Part shown: positions 8,596 through 22,965 of the stretch, one piece after another
How the letters are laid out: each line of letters begins with the position of its first letter
Position numbering within the stretch: position 1 is the stretch's first letter
Program-made: the position numbers and the translations under genes
Notes under the pieces: generated by a model
Told to the model about the DNA's origin: nothing
Databases searched by the model: none
Seen by the model: the letters and a program-made list of their open reading frames with translations, nothing else
Assembly: GCA_003952965.2 (NCBI GenBank)
Contig: CM025855.1
Span: forward strand, 7,213,419-7,277,418
DNA length: 64,000 nucleotides
Direction of reading: 5' to 3'
Source: Morella rubra
Lineage: Eukaryota; Streptophyta; Magnoliopsida; Fagales; Myricaceae

Positions 8596-11500
8596 GTAGC
8601 CCCATGATCTCTAAAATATGCAACGGTAGTCGGGAGTGGTAAATTCTGTACTACCGTGAATTTATATTACGTATAACATAATTTCCTTTTTCTTAAAAAT
8701 AAAATAAACAAATAACAGCCCCCAACCGTTAATTAAGGATCCATTTCATGTATAACTTTTACATCATGTGAGATAATTCATTTACGTTAGTCAGAGGAGA
8801 AGATTAATTTACTTTAATAAATATTCTCCCAAACTGTTTGGGCAATGTCAATTAGAGTCAAACTACTACTTTGTCACACTAAACCTTAATTTAATAAACC
8901 ATCAAAAATTTATAATATGCGCTTTTTGGTTAAGATCTAATTGCTAAAAAGATAGAAAAAAAAAAGTAGTTTGAACACCTATTTGAGATTAATGGGAAAC
9001 GAATATTCTCCTTAATTAGAAAAGTATCATCGTCATGAGCTGATTCCCACTATGTATTGCCTCTGTGTCTTTAACAAATTAACAATCGCAATCACAATCT
9101 CAATTATTTGTGGAATCAAATCAGTGATTGCCTGATTGGGAGAGTAAAACTCGTGATTTGGATGGGCATACGTCAATACGTGGCATTAGTATACAAGCAC
9201 AACTCTCTCTCTCTCACAGGCACACTTGGAGGAAACACATCCTCTTTTCTTGATGTTTTGATCTGAAGGTAATAAAAGATATTTTTCCCTTTGCGTGCCT
9301 GGCTCACAAGAAGGCCATACTACCTAAATTATTCGAAAATGTCAGTGCACGACATTGTTTATGAATTTTTCAAAGCAATCTGCAGCTACTCTTGGCTTGG
9401 CAAAATGATTGGATCTCATGGATGAAGTCAACATAACATAAGACAAATTATGAGGCTGAGCTCAAGAAACTAGGCAAGGAGGTAGGAGTGCAGGACATGA
9501 GCAAATTTAAAAGAATCGAGTTTGTAGTTAAAAAGGAAAACATCCAACCACAAAGACTATGGATCTCATGAATTATGGCCGGTGTATCGAAAAGAAGAGC
9601 CAAAGATTTTATCAATTATTGTGGAAACTATTCAAACTAAACATCAGAATTGAGCAAACAGCAAACTTTAAGCCTCAATTTGAAACCAGCACTACTATAC
9701 ACTTATCCCGTTCAAAAACTTACTGCATTTCTAGATGCAAGCAGGAAACGGAACAAAGGGATGCCAATATTGAAAAAAAAAAAACTTATAGTCCCAATAG
9801 TCAAAGCTGAGCATATTATAAAAACAATATAGGAAGTAATTAGCAAGAAATTAATAATTAATAAACTAGCATATGTATGCCACCAGTGAGGTGAAAGAAG
9901 AATCACCAAAAGAGGATATTTGAATTCATGTCCACAGCAGGTGGGAAAGTGTGAGGATTCGATATTTAAAGATAATATAAGGTAAAGTGGCAACTGACCA
10001 TCGCACAAACATTTGATATGGCTAGCTGGTGTCAAATAATATAGAGCTTAAAATATTTGCCAAATTTTATACTGCCACCACGTGGCCCTTAATTAACAAG
10101 AATCTCGTCTTTTTTATAACCTAGTGTTGGGGCTAACTTACACGTACCTCATTAATCTTGGAGTATGTGTATTCTTCAGTTTTACACAAACTTGATAATT
10201 ACCAGACCAAAGACTCTAAGCAAAAACCCCAAAGAGTTGATATATAGCATCTATAGATTTTTGAGCTAATTATGGCCTTGTAGGAGGGAGCAAACCACCA
10301 AAATTCAAGCTTTAACCACTAAGTTAACCCTGTCTATTGTAAAGTAATATGCTTTACCTATTTATTGGCGTAAATATTTGTACCCTAGGGTTAATTAATC
10401 ACTATTTTGCACGTATCCAAAAAGATATTATTATATATATGCTTGAATAATTTATTATATACCTGAGGAGAATTTAATTAATTGCTTTAATGGTACCATT
10501 AGGGTTCGCATAATCCTTTCAATAATCAAATGTTGGTACGTGTCCCAGACAATTTGGTTAGAAATGGTCCCTTACCTACCACTGTGCATGTGGCTTCGAT
10601 TTACGGGCCCTTTGTATTTAACACTTCTCTTCCTTTTCTAAGCAAGTTGGTGGTCCCTTTATATACAATCAATGTAGGGACGTACAAATCTGACTACGGG
10701 CAAGATACCCATCCTCTTCGAATAGGACGTAATTATTATGAGGGTTAGCATATTAGAGAATGCTAGCTGCGCCAAAAACAAACACTTCCACGCTATATGT
10801 AATTAATTCATGAAAATGAGGTCCTGGTCTACTGGCTCAAAAGCAAATGCATATATTTTTTATCCCATACTGAAAGATGAAGGACGAAATATTATAGGAT
10901 TTGATCAGTCCAAATATCTATTCTTGGGGCCTTAATTAATGTCTACTTTAATTGGGTGATCGATATTTGCGTACTTATATACCAAAGAAGAAAAACACTC
11001 GTAACATTGAGCTATTAATTAATTTGTTTATGGGTCCTAGCGTTAAGAGTTGTAACCTTGGAGACTCTTAATTTGTTTGTTTTCTCCTCGCCAAATTTAT
11101 CTCAGTACCATACCTACCGAAGTGGCAGCAGTTCATATATGGAGTTAGAATCTCTTTCTCCTCTCCTTTTTGACAGTCACGAGCATCGATATTCTTCAAA
11201 ACTGACTTTGCTTGCTCTTAGGACTTGAATATTCTATCTTTCGTCTTCCTCTCTTGGTGTGTTTTTGATTGTCTATTAGCCAAAAAAGAAGAAGAAGAAG
11301 GTATAGAGCCCTGATCCATCCCCGTATATATTATATAAGATAAATATCTCTCCGGCCCCCACTCTGATATATAGGACTCCCTGCATGATCTTATATGTCT
11401 CCGGTACTTCACCTTGAAAAAGAGGCAAATATATATATAACGTACCTGCTTGGATAGGACTAGTGGAAACTTTGTGATACAGAAAAAAATGGTGGAGATC

Positions 11501-12858
11501 AGGATTGGAAGAAATGGCAGTACACGTCGAAGGATAAAGAAAAAGGTTAAGGGGAAAACGAATAAGTTACTGCCCTAAGCTACTTTCAAATACATTTTGA
11601 TGTAGTTAGGCAGAAAATATCAATAGATAATTAATTTCCATGATCATCTAGATATTTTGGTAAACTCTGAAACCTAAAGTACTCCAGTATATATATATGC
11701 CTTAGTTTGACTTAATTATAGACAGAATCAAAACTCTAAATCTGCAGATAAGTTTTGGTGCAAGAAAACTAGGAGTACAGATTTACAAGTGTGCTGGTTA
11801 TATTGGACGATGAGGTTAAGTGCACTGCCTTTATGAGAATTAAGCAAAGATAGTGGTCAGTGATGTGATAGAAAATTAACCAAATAGATTCAGCTCCATG
11901 TTTATCATGAGATTTAGCAAAGATAGTGGTTAGTGATGTGATAGAAAATAACCCAAAAAGATCGAGCAGATCCATGCTTGTGTAGTACTTCCCTAGTTCA
12001 CATCTTTCGTTAAAAGAAAAAAGAAAAAGATAAAAAAGGAAGTTCATAATTGATTCAATGCTATGAGCACAAGACTAAGAAAAAAGTACTTCAACTTTTG
12101 AGCGTGGAATGGACTCTATCTTAATTGGTTGGAAAAACACGTGTAATATAAATTTTCGAGTGAAGTACGAAATCAGGTATTAAGTTTAGAACCTTAATTC
12201 TAATGTCATGTGAAATCACTGACTATCCCCAAAAACTTAAATTGATTATAATTGGTAGACTTTATTATTTAAATTATATTTTTTGACAAAAAAAAAATTA
12301 AAAAAAAAAATGACTTAGCACATTCAAATAAGAAAATTAATATTAGGCTAGAGCTTTACCATGTTTGTCATATTGAGCTCTTGAAATACAAAAAATTTCA
12401 ATTTGCAGTTTTTTATTAATTAATAATCTATTAAAACGGACAAAAAAAAAAAGCCCTGTAGCACGAACTTGACGGTTATATTTTAGCAAGGGTGCATATA
12501 TCTGCACGTTTGGTTAAGATTGTTGAAACAGATGAGCAATAGCCAGTTGACACGAATCATTCCGAAAAAGGGCTCACTGTTGGTGTAAGCATTTTGCAAG
12601 CTGGCGTGAGAAAATTTGCAAATTTTGTAATTTAAGCTAAGGGTGATTGATATGAATGTTAGATATCGATGCCAAGATAACTTCGAACCAGGGAGTTGAA
12701 CGTCTAAATTCAGTCGAAAAGTCTAGATTTTGGAACAGATTTTATAGGTTTGTGTATTGAGAATTTTTTTTTTTTTTTTAGAAAGCAAATTGAGAAATTT
12801 GTTCTTAAGTATGAGGAGTTACTTTTGTAGCACAACACAACCAACCAGTTAATTTTTT
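8596..12858. other. Gene-poor intergenic region
   Basis: No ORF in this stretch shows a domain, conserved motif or convincing codon bias. A 72-residue frame at 10530-10748 and minus-strand frames at 11218-11412 and 11769-12047 were inspected and not accepted. A 38-bp imperfect direct repeat occurs at about 11843-11881 and 11917-11954. The DNA is AT-rich with short A and T runs. Confidence 0.5.
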
Positions 12859-13233
12859 GGGTTAAATACACTTTTCGCACACCAATTACTAGGGTTTTGA
12901 CATTTTACACTTAAAACTATCGATCTTGTTACATTTGTCCCTCAACTATTCACTGTTCACATTATGCACCATTATCCGTTCATTCGAATGGAAATTATTA
13001 TTTTGGTTAAATGACATGACGATTTTATCCTCATAATTTTTTATCATTATGTTTTGTAAAGAAGTAAAGTCATCATTTCACTAAACAAAAAATAGAAATT
13101 TTCATCTATATTAATAAATGCGGGTGCAAAATGTAAACAGTTAATAGTTGAGAGACAAAATATAATAAAATTGATAATTTGTGGTGCAAGTGTAGAACTT
13201 CAATAATCGAAGAGCAAAAAATTGTATTTTTCC
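12859..13233. mobile_element. Diverged Mutator-type MITE
   Basis: The left end (GGGTTAAATACACTTTTCGC) and the complement of the right end (GGAAAAATACAATTTTTTGC) are similar inverted repeats, and the internal arms also pair ('TTGACATTTTACAC...' against '...GGTGCAAGTGTAGAAC'). The flanks show an imperfect 9-bp repeat of the type TAATTNTTT. It belongs to the same family as the better-preserved element at 5349-5746. No coding capacity. Confidence 0.6.
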
Positions 13234-14481
13234 ATAATTCTTTTTTTGGGACCTAAAAGCTCGCTGGTAGTGTTAGTTGCTCGGTCCACTTGAACACAAA
13301 TATAGCTACATCACATGGGACCTCCCAAGCCGCAGTGAAACTTGCCCCAACCCACTTAAACACAAATATAGCTGCTGCATCCAAGTAGTAGTGCAATGAG
13401 TAATAGTGAAGTTACTTTTTCTAATGTCTATTAATTTGAAATCTGGAGTTACTTTGCGTATTACCACAGTTCACCACATAAGTGATTAACATTTGAACAA
13501 TGTGCCCCTTAGTTTGAGAAACTTGTGAAGAAGATCACAATTGTTAGCAACTTATTTTCATACGAATTTGGCTGAAGCTCTAGACACTAGTTTTTTGATC
13601 TTGTGGAAGAGCGGAATATTTCAGATATTTGGCAGGTCTAATATTTGTGTTCGTTTTATAATTAGCGCAAGCCGTAAAGCCACTACCGGATCAATTAATT
13701 TTGTGGAGCTGGAAGAAGAGCGATGTGTTTTTTCAGGGGGGACAATTAAGCACGTTGTGATAGATATATAATATATATCAAAATACAAAAGGTTGGCAAA
13801 TATCCACTACCCCAATCAAATTATTTTTTTTTATTATAATATTTACTCAAATTTTCTCTCTCCTTATTTTTTTTCACCAATTCTCATAAACTATCTTCAC
13901 TTTCACCAACCCACGGACCTCCAAAATTTTAACCTCTAAAATTTTAACAATCAAACACCAAAGTTTGTAAACCAAAGTTTGTAAACCGAAAGCACATATT
14001 AACCGCCTCGAGGATTAAGGGATTTCTTGCCTGTCTGCTTACATATCTCTGCGCCAGCTAAGCATGTTTGTTTCTCAACATTTCAACCCACTTTCTACAT
14101 CATTTCATCCTACTGGTCTTACAACCCAAATACACGTACATTAAACCACAGAGAGCGTGCAACTGCACGAGTGGGGACACGAATACAAGAGCCAAACAAT
14201 TTCAACGACATTGACAACATTTCGGACTAAAGACAGGATGTATTTGAGAAACTTTTGAGTTGTCTCATATCAGCTTACAAGCCTTGAATATATTTGACAG
14301 CGACAAATTTACAGACTATATCGTCCTCAGCTACCGTGACAACAGCTACAATGTGCGTCCAGGGAAGTAGAAAGCCTAAATCCTACGTTCCAAGGCCCAG
14401 AGTCCAGGGCACTTATAGTACAAATTACAGAGATTACAACGGTCTTGATATAAGACACATCATATTAACAGCCTACTGTTC
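13234..14481. other. Intergenic region and MAF1 3' flank
   Basis: No gene is supported. Short open frames at 13541-13771 and 14027-14230 lack family features. The last 200-300 bases, which read on the minus strand after the MAF1 stop codon at 14482, probably hold its 3'UTR. Confidence 0.5.
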
Positions 14482-17321
14482 TCACATGTCCATGCCATCA
14501 AAAATCTCCCCATCTTCGTCATAAGGTAATTCAACCATAAGAAACTCATCCGCCACCAAATTACTGCCAGATATGGCAACAATTAATCCAAGAAGGCAAC
14601 CATGAAAATTAAAGAGAAAAACCCACAGTAATAAGAAACATTTTAGCCTACCTTAAACAGCAAAAACGAAAACTCACAACGCGCTTTAGTCTTCTGCTAT
14701 AGAAGAAGAAATTGAAAGACCATCTGGGAAGGAAAGTCCTAGTCATAAATGCAGCTATGTAACTAACAATAATCCATGGATGTGTCAAAACTTACATCGC
14801 TCCTCTCTCTAAGAATGGATCTGCATCGGAGTCCGGATTGTAACTGTAAATTTCACATTCTGCTAGTTTTACGACCTGCATTACAAGGTATTATGAATGC
14901 CTCTGGCTACAACTCGCCCTCACTTCTTAAAATTAAGCTCACCTCGTCTAGAGCCTTGTACAACGCCTCCAGCAGAGAACTGCCCCCATTAGTCTCAGTC
15001 CATTCCTGCAATTGAGTGGTCCAACACACCAACACAACACTGAGAGGAACTCTCCATGATAAAACTCATCAACAGGTCCTATTAACACTAACCACCATAC
15101 CATTTCATAACTAGTGGAAAGATCCAAGCAAAAGAAATGAGCAACAGCTTGCCTCCAATGCATGCAAATACAGAATTAGAACTATGCAAATCTCGTTTAT
15201 AAAATGCAAAGAATGTCTCGAAGTAAATGAGAAGTTCTATACTTGTTTTAATTCAGGCATTGACCTATCCGACCACCATATTGCGGAAATATGAACAGTC
15301 CATGCAACAGAGGAGGCAATTAGTTCCACAGTACGACAACATGGTGGTCAAAATGAGAAAAGCGATACTTCAAGAGAGGAAGATCACAATTAATAGAATG
15401 AAAATAAAAGTTTTAGAAGACAGTAACATCTAAATTGGGTCACAGATTCATTCGTCGTCCAAGAATAGCTAATTCCTCCCCATTCTGAAAAGGAAATGAA
15501 GTTGATCACTCCCCCATCCCCCACAAGAAAAGAGAGAGAGACAGTGTGGCTCTTTGCAGAAAGAGGAGGGGAATATAAATGTGAGGTTCAATAGTCTCAA
15601 CAGCATCAGGCAGTAACATAGGACCAGCTGGATAAAAATGAAGATCTCTGAGACAAAACAAATATTATCCTGTCAATACCTTAGAGGCATCGAACATGTA
15701 GGTATCAACAATCTGTTTAAAACTGTCCCAGCTTTCCTCTCTGAAGAACTGGTGAGCCTTCACTGCACTATAACCCGCAAAGATGTAGGCAACATCATAA
15801 CATAAGGAAACCACAAAAAAGCCAACAGCAAAACATCTTTAGCAAGCACTTGAAAGCACCAATGTGAGTAGAGTAAACCAACCGTATGAAAGACCACATT
15901 AGACTTGGGAAATGGAGAGATTTGAACTCTCAGCTCCTTCTAGAGCAACAGTCCTCTGAACTGTCTGTCAAACCCTTTGACAACACTCCCACAACGACCA
16001 AAAGAGGATTATGTAGTGGGTTGCCAAGTCGCCAAATAAGCTGACAATGGCATTACCCATAATCCTCCTTTTTGACATATATATAATAAAGTGGTGCGTT
16101 GAACAAATCATACAGAAATACCTGAAGTCAAAATCTGGATACATGTGATTGAGCGTAAGAACCAGGTATATCAATGTCTTCCGGCTGCAACAAACACAAA
16201 GGAAGATCGGTCAAAGAAGCCTAAGAGATAAGTTACACTTTGCAAAACCACTCTAGCAAGCACTCCCCACCTGGATCTGCTCAACAAGAACTCAGCTGGC
16301 GAGGAAGAGTCTGTGTCTGAAGATTTCCCCAGATAATCAAGCATCTGAAGTAATAAGTAACAATCAAACTAAGACATAATCCTAAAAAGATGAAAAAGAA
16401 CCAAAATAAAAGGATGAAAGAAATTTATTGACTTCGAAGCTATGCATCTCAAGCACAGAAGAAGAATCATATGATGTATACACACAAACACAGATTACAA
16501 AGTACCCAAAACCTGCCTAAGAAGGAAAAAGACAGTAGAGAAAGTTAAAAAAAAAAAAAAGTGCATAGTAGGACATATTATTAACTCTTTAGAGCTTCGC
16601 TGTCTCAAGTACCAAAAAATAAAGAGCACAATGGACTTATTAGTCCAACACATAAAACAGAATAGAAAATAAATGGTGCATTCACTGAAGACATCTTACT
16701 TTAATCAAGGTAGAGAAGAAAAGCCATTTATTTTCCACATTTTTTACCTTACTCTTTGTGAAAATCAATATTAGGAGGAAAAGTAATTAGCTCAGACCAT
16801 CAATCCAATGAACAAACAATTATAAAGCCACATAAAAAAAAAGTAGGACAATCAGTAGCAAATATTTTCAGAATTGTGGTTAGTATACATTTTGGAAGGG
16901 GTTAAAATAATCACAATATATTTTAGGTGCCTGATTTACCTCATTCTCCAAGCTGAGAGACAATTTCTTATCAGTTCCTGTGTGTTTGCCTAGAAAAAAG
17001 AAGAAGAGAACTAAGTCCATCTTGAAACAAAACCAAACACTTTTAGAAGCAATTCTATACTTGTTCTTACATGAGTAAGCTTCAAGGGATCCTTTAATTG
17101 TGCACTCTCCAAGATTGAGATGATTTAAGAAATCATTTAATCTGTCAAATGGCATAGAAGTTAATGCTAACTATCTAAGTTAGCAGGAATAAGATATTCT
17201 CATAAAATAGAGAGAATAAAAATTGAAGTTCACTGAATGAATTGAGTTAAAAAGAATTCAATTCTTTTACTTAAATTTTTTAAAATTACCGATCCAGAGG
17301 AGTGTATTCTAAGAACTTCAT
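14482..17321 (-). CDS. MAF1: MAF1, repressor of RNA polymerase III transcription (224 aa, ten exons)
   Basis: MAF1 is the conserved nuclear/cytoplasmic repressor that binds RNA polymerase III and blocks tRNA and 5S transcription under stress. Coding exons on the minus strand: 17321-17290, 17141-17071, 16989-16940, 16344-16271, 16184-16122, 15767-15680, 15005-14943, 14875-14796, 14723-14652, 14563-14482. All introns are GT-AG and all phases join; the total is 675 nt. Recognisable parts are the N-terminal box (MKFLEYTPLDRLNDFLNHLN), the 'SLENE' and 'TLIYLVLTLNHMYPDFDFS' stretch (about 80-98), 'HQFFREESWDSFKQIVDTYM', 'EIYSYNPDSDADPFLERGAI', the 'WSFNFFFYSRRLKRVVSFRFCC' region near residues 175-197, and the acidic C-terminus 'ELPYDEDGEIFDGMDM'. 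The length equals that of plant MAF1 as I recall it. A 5'UTR intron upstream of 17321 is likely. Confidence 0.93.
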
Positions 17322-18650
17322 GATGAGTAAACGTCAAATGGATATAGTGGTTTTGATGTGGCAAGTAATACTAGCACTAGAAATTGCCCAGAGATCCTGT
17401 ATGATAAACACCAAATGTGAACAGATAGAGAGCTAGACAGAGAGAAAACAATGAAATAGATTAAGCATCTACAAAGCTGCTAGATTAGGAAAGTTTCCCT
17501 CAACATCATGCATATTAAACAACCATAAGGTCAGACATCCAGCATGGTAAACCATGATACTTCATTGAAATACGTAAATGAAAAGCATTTCCAGCCCTTT
17601 TCTTTTCGGTCTAGCTACTTTTAGGATGTTTGAAATAAAGTTGTAAGCCGTATCACTTTTTCATTTTAAATTAATTACCCCAAAAACACAGAAATCAAGC
17701 TGTATAGATAATATTGCTGCACAGAGAAAGTTCAGATTTTGGTAAGGAGCCTGATTTGCTTAACAGTTTATCAATGCTCAACCAAATGCAAACTATTTGT
17801 TTAACCAAAAAATTCAGGAGAGAAATGTTCAAATAAGTTTCATCTGGAAGGCCTTAATAATGATTGTGCCTTGAGTGAAATTGGAGAAAGATGTACCCCT
17901 ACATGTGTGCCAGGGCGATAAGTGTTGCCTGTTGAGTTAAAATAAGTACTTTTTTGTCATCAGTTTTACTTTTCTCATTCTAATCTCATGTTCACTCTCA
18001 TCCATGGTTAACCAACTTGAGCAAGAATGGTGACAACTCGGAATAAGTCAGTGGTTTCTAGACATGCTTAGAATCTTGCAATTCCACACCACTTGTACAT
18101 AACTGACAAAATTTTGCATTCACCTCGGCATTTTCATTTTATCATCAACTCAAATCTTTCCTTCGCCCACAGAACACAAGTCCAATCATTCACCGTTGGT
18201 CTCAGATCACAGAATGCTTGGAGAACCAATCTTCCATAATAGAATTCAAAGCGTTTTGGCAATAATATTGCAGGAACAACCTCAATTTGTAAACAAAATT
18301 GAACACAATGACAACAACACAGGTCTACGCTAATCGACTATTAAACTCTCCTTAACTTCTAAAAAACAACATAACTAATAACCAATAAACAAAGAAGCCT
18401 TTGGAACGATGAAATACTACGGCATTTAGCACTATATATGTCACAAGCAAAGCACTGAACCGACAGATGCCCCATAAATTCGGGATAAGTACGCTACAAA
18501 GAAAACAGAAATGGAGAAATGAAAGAGAAGAAGTAAAACAGTACAGACGAGATGAAATGTAAAGCGAAGGTACCGATTCAAGTACCCGTTGGAGAAGATT
18601 TGGTCAAATTATGGTAAGGATTTGAGCGGGAGTACAATAATTGGTGGGAT
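17322..18650 (-). promoter_or_regulatory. Probable MAF1 5'UTR, leader intron and promoter
   Basis: No coding region is seen between the MAF1 ATG and about 18700. On the minus strand a possible acceptor (CATACAG) lies near 17400. Pyrimidine-rich sequence around 18500-18600 resembles a transcribed leader, so a non-coding first exon near 18500-18600 and a leader intron of about 1.1 kb are inferred. No clear TATA box was found. Confidence 0.35.
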
Positions 18651-18699
18651 TTGGGATGCCTTCGAGGGGGGATCCAAAAGGTTTCAAATAGCCCTAAAT

Positions 18700-21600
18700 T
18701 CGAATATGCTATTTCGATTTGATTTATTGGAAAAGTAATCAAACCTGGAGGCTCACCTGCTATTAGAACCCTTCTGTTTCCTCCGGTTTATGGACAGATA
18801 TCTGCCACGTCGGTTTATGAAAGGGGCCTAAATCAAGCCTCACACCTAAGTGAGAAGCTTAGGTGATAAAAAAAACAAAAAAACTGAGAAGCTAAGGTCG
18901 TTGCAACGAAAATCGAGAAGTGTTGAGAACGAAAAAAAAGTTTCCGGAGCAACTCGACCAGTTGGCTTGGTTGGTCGAGACATGTGAAAAAGGAAAAAAG
19001 AAAATTGTTGAGAACGGAAAAAGTTTGCGCAGCAACCCAAGCGGTTGGCTTAGGTGATCAACACTTGGGTCTAGGGTTGTATTCTTCTTTCCGAGGTCTC
19101 AGTATGAATTTTCTCATGTGTAAATAATTGTTTAGGGTCATTTTCACAATAAAATTAGATTTATTTAGTTTGGGAGGATTGTACGGCCTGAGATTTGCTG
19201 TGATATTGAATTCAATTTGTGCCTATACAGGGTCAAGTCTGTCCAAGTTCAGTGTACGTAAATAAGTACCCAAATTTTTCTCGTTATTTAAAAGAAAAAA
19301 AGTTTCTGCAGCATAAATTTTTTTTGTTTTGGGCTGTATTGGCACGGAATTTTTCTTTGGAGAATTTAGTTTAAATACATTTTGCACCTTCTAATTTTGA
19401 AATTCTTCACTTTACACTCCAATCTATTATTTTTGTTACATTATACTCACTAATTATTAATTTTAGACAATTTATACCTTCCTTTATAATTTTTGATTAA
19501 TTTAGACGGAAACTAATTTTTTGATGTGCGAAATGACAATTTTATCCTTATAAAATTTAATGAAGAGTATAAAGTATCTGAAATTAATAGTTGATCGATG
19601 CAATGTGATAAAAATAATAGATGGTAGTGCAATGTCAAGACCCGTAAAATTAGAGAGTGTAAAGTGTATTATTTTTTTTTTAATTTGAAGTAATCAATAT
19701 TATTTTCATATTTGTGGAAAAAAAAATTGTTAGAGTTTGTCAAAAGATATTGCATTTTGTAAAAAGTTTGTTGAAATTTGTAAAAAAATTATTGGAGTTT
19801 GTGAAAAGGTATTAGTTGTGAACAAATGACTATAAAAAAAAAATCAAAAAACATTTGGTGGCACCCAAACAAAAGTTGTATCGAAAATTTGTTAAACTGT
19901 ATACTGTTAATTTGGTAATTGAATTTTGCCCTTTTTTAACAAATCATTCTTGAGTTTTCAAAACTATAATCTCTATATTTACAATTTTTATCAAACAAAT
20001 CTTTTAGTTAAACTTTTATCCACAAAGTAACTCCAATAATAAGTTATAACTTTCACCCAAAATCCAAAATTAAGTAACTTTAATTTTTTAATTTTGTTTA
20101 GTTTTTTAAAATAATTTAAATAAATTTGTTTGTTTTATTTTTTATTCAGCCCATATATTGTTAAGTAACTTAGAATTTTTACAGAGGCCTGACTTTGAAT
20201 TTTTTTAGTTTTCTTTTCTAATTTTTAAACTATTTTTTATTTTTAAAAATAATTTAAATAATTTTATTTGCTTTTTTTATTTAGCTCATATATGATTTAA
20301 AATTTTTTATTGAGGTGTCAAGTTTATTTAATTTTGAGTGACATGTGCTAACTTATAATTAAAGTTGACAAGTGAAACGTTAACTTTGGAGATAATAATG
20401 GAAAAACTTGTTTGATAAAAATTATAAATTAATGTATCTTTCAATTTGAAAATTTAATGACTATTTATTAAAAATGAGTCAAAATTTGAAAGTTCAAATG
20501 AATAATTAACCCAAAATTTTACATCACACAAAAAGTTTCCATCCTCCCTAACCTCCACTTATACCTTCTCCACTAAGCACACCTTCCGTTGGAGAACCAT
20601 TGCTTCCTGGTCATTAAGCCAAAACTGAACTTCTCTAGCTATGGTTCTCTACTTTGAGATGAAAAACTCAAACATAGGAATAAGAAAGAATTCGAATTGG
20701 TGGCTAACGGGAGGGGTTTGTTAAGCTGGCGGGTGGAGGTTATGGTTGTCTTTGTTGTTTAGGTTGATGTGTTGATTATATTGAAGAGTGATGGTATATG
20801 TGGTAGTGATCGAAGATGGGGCATTAAAAAAATACTTTACACAATTTTTTAAATATTGACCACCATTACCGTTACGCTAAAATTGGCTAAATACGGTAGA
20901 GGTTACCAGCATTTATGTTGGGTTTTTTTTTGAGTCTTTAGCACACTTGGTCCAATTGTTTTTTTTCCTCTTTTTTTTTTTTTTTTGGTCCATTGATCCC
21001 TTATTGAGGCCCATTTTAGATCATGTTGGTGCAAATTTAGTTGTAATATCATATAACACATTTCAAAATGAAATATGCATGGAAAATTTAGGAAAAATCT
21101 AAACTAATGAAATTATAAATCAATAATATTAGAAAACATATTAAAAGATTGTATGAGAAATCTAAAGCAATAAAAAAAAAACGATGCTTGACTTTTTTTT
21201 AACAAAAAAAACTGAGGAAATTCTTTATTTGCGGTCTGCCCAATCGTTGATGAGTTCATCACAAACAGGAAATTTCTTCGAGTTTTTAGAATTTTAAAAA
21301 ACCAATACCATAATCAGTATAAATTAGGTGTCAGAATCCTAGTACCAGTGACGGTTCCAATAGTGAAGGAACCAGAAATTTTAGTTCTCATGAATAGCCC
21401 TACTCGCAGACAGTAGGATTTGAATTGACGCTCACTCAATTTAAATATGATTTTTCCAAGAATGAAAATCCATCTTTCCAACTATTGAGTTGTTACCGTT
21501 GAAGATATTTTCACATGTAAGAACAAAGAAAAAAAAGATATAAGAGAATTATAAATAAAAAGAATATGAGGCTCTTTTTTTTTTAAAATGGAAAAAACTT

Positions 21601-22700
21601 CGTATTGAACTCTTGAATTATGAGCTTAAAATAATTTTGGGGTCTAAACTACTGAGCTTGACACATTAAGCTATTGAATTAACAAAAATTATCCATTTGT
21701 GTTTTCTAAGTAGATTATATGATTGATATATATGATAAATGAGTCATGGATAAAATTTTGATAGTCAAATCTTATCTAAAAGCCCACATTGATGAATTTT
21801 ATCATATACACAGTTACAAAGGAGATTTACTACAAGTCCTAATCAAGGATATCCCACTACAATTACTTTCATTAGTTATTAATAATCCCGTGAAGGACAA
21901 ACTTTAGCAGGTGGATAGGAGTTCATGTCACTCCTCGCTCCTTTTCCACGTACCCAAAACTCGCTCATCCCTTTTCCTATCCTTTTTCCCTATCGATCCT
22001 TCGTCCTCCAAATTTTAAGTCAAAGTTTGAATATCTTTTAAACCCCAACTATTTTCATGAATCAAGAGTAAAATGCTTTACTCTTATAGAATCCAACTAT
22101 CACCTTCTAGTTTCGTTTGTCTTGTTATAAATATTTCATTCATGGTATATATGCCTGTGATATTTAAGGTAAATTGTAATTTTGATATAGAAATATAATT
22201 GAAAAAATTATTTTTGGTCCTTGAATTATACATGGATTTAAAAATATGTCTGGATTTCAGAAGTCTTAACTTTTTAGTCCTTGAATTTGTAAAACAAAAA
22301 AAAAAAAAGGGTCCTTTCGTTAAAGAGCTTTCATAATTAGAATAGTTCGTATATACTTTCAAAACTAGTTAGGACATTTCACTTTTTGAATTATCACAAC
22401 ATTTACTACTCAATTTTTATTTTCTTTTGAACTCTCCAAAAGATTTATATAAGTAATTGTGTTAAACGAATTCATCGCTTAGCTGATACTTAAGCTAGTA
22501 ATTAATTCAGGAATCCGGAATTTGTTGTTAGGCTCCATCTTTGGTCAATGTGTTCTTAACTAAGTAAATCCGTCCGAACATGGCCCAAAGTTTGAGCACA
22601 ACAAATATTTATGGTTACACATATCATCAAAAACTTTTTAAAGGTATCATATAGATTTCCATTAATAAGAGTGCCGTTACAAATATGACCTAGCGGGAGA
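18700..22700. other. Intergenic region between divergent MAF1 and QSOX
   Basis: This is about 4 kb of AT-rich, gene-free DNA. It holds a MITE relative at about 19360-19690, many A/T homopolymer runs, and one-sided fragments resembling element arms near 21595-21690 and 22200-22330. No ORF with family features was found on either strand. Confidence 0.5.
19360..19690. mobile_element. Diverged Mutator-type MITE
   Basis: The left arm ('TTTAAATACATTTTGCACC', then '...TTCACTTTACACTCC') pairs with the complement of the right arm ('AATACACTTTACACTCTCTAAT'). The inverted-repeat layout is the same as in the elements at 5349 and 12859. Ends and target duplication are not precisely visible. Confidence 0.5.
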
Positions 22701-22763
22701 GTACGAACGGAAGTTGACATCGTACAGATCCGTTTCGCGACCCAATATTCATTTCCCTAAACA

Positions 22764-22789
22764 TCCCCCCCCCTCTCTCTCTCTCCCCT
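22764..22789 (+). repeat. C-run followed by (CT)n in the QSOX leader
   Basis: A run of nine C followed by CT dinucleotides lies about 180-200 bases upstream of the QSOX ATG. CT-rich leaders are common around plant transcription starts, so this probably belongs to the 5'UTR or core promoter. Confidence 0.6.
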
Positions 22790-22965
22790 GCGATCCAACT
22801 AACGAAGGCAGAAACAGGTCGCCTTCTCTCTCTTCAGCTTTTCGAAAAAGAGAAAAGCCTCCGAAGCTCGTATCCTCGTCTCAAGCACTTAGGCGAAACC
22901 CTAGTGGTGGAGAAGATTCGTCGCATCCACCTGGCTGTCTTTATATCTAAGTCGAGTAAAATTCC

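Noticed and set aside
10530..10748. 72-residue plus-strand ORF
   Set aside because: No recognisable motif, no promoter or duplicate copy, composition like the surrounding intergenic DNA.
15902..15990. tRNA-like T-arm (GAGAGTTCAAATCTCTC on the minus strand) in a MAF1 intron
   Set aside because: No acceptor stem or standard D-arm could be folded around it; at best a degraded SINE or tRNA relic.
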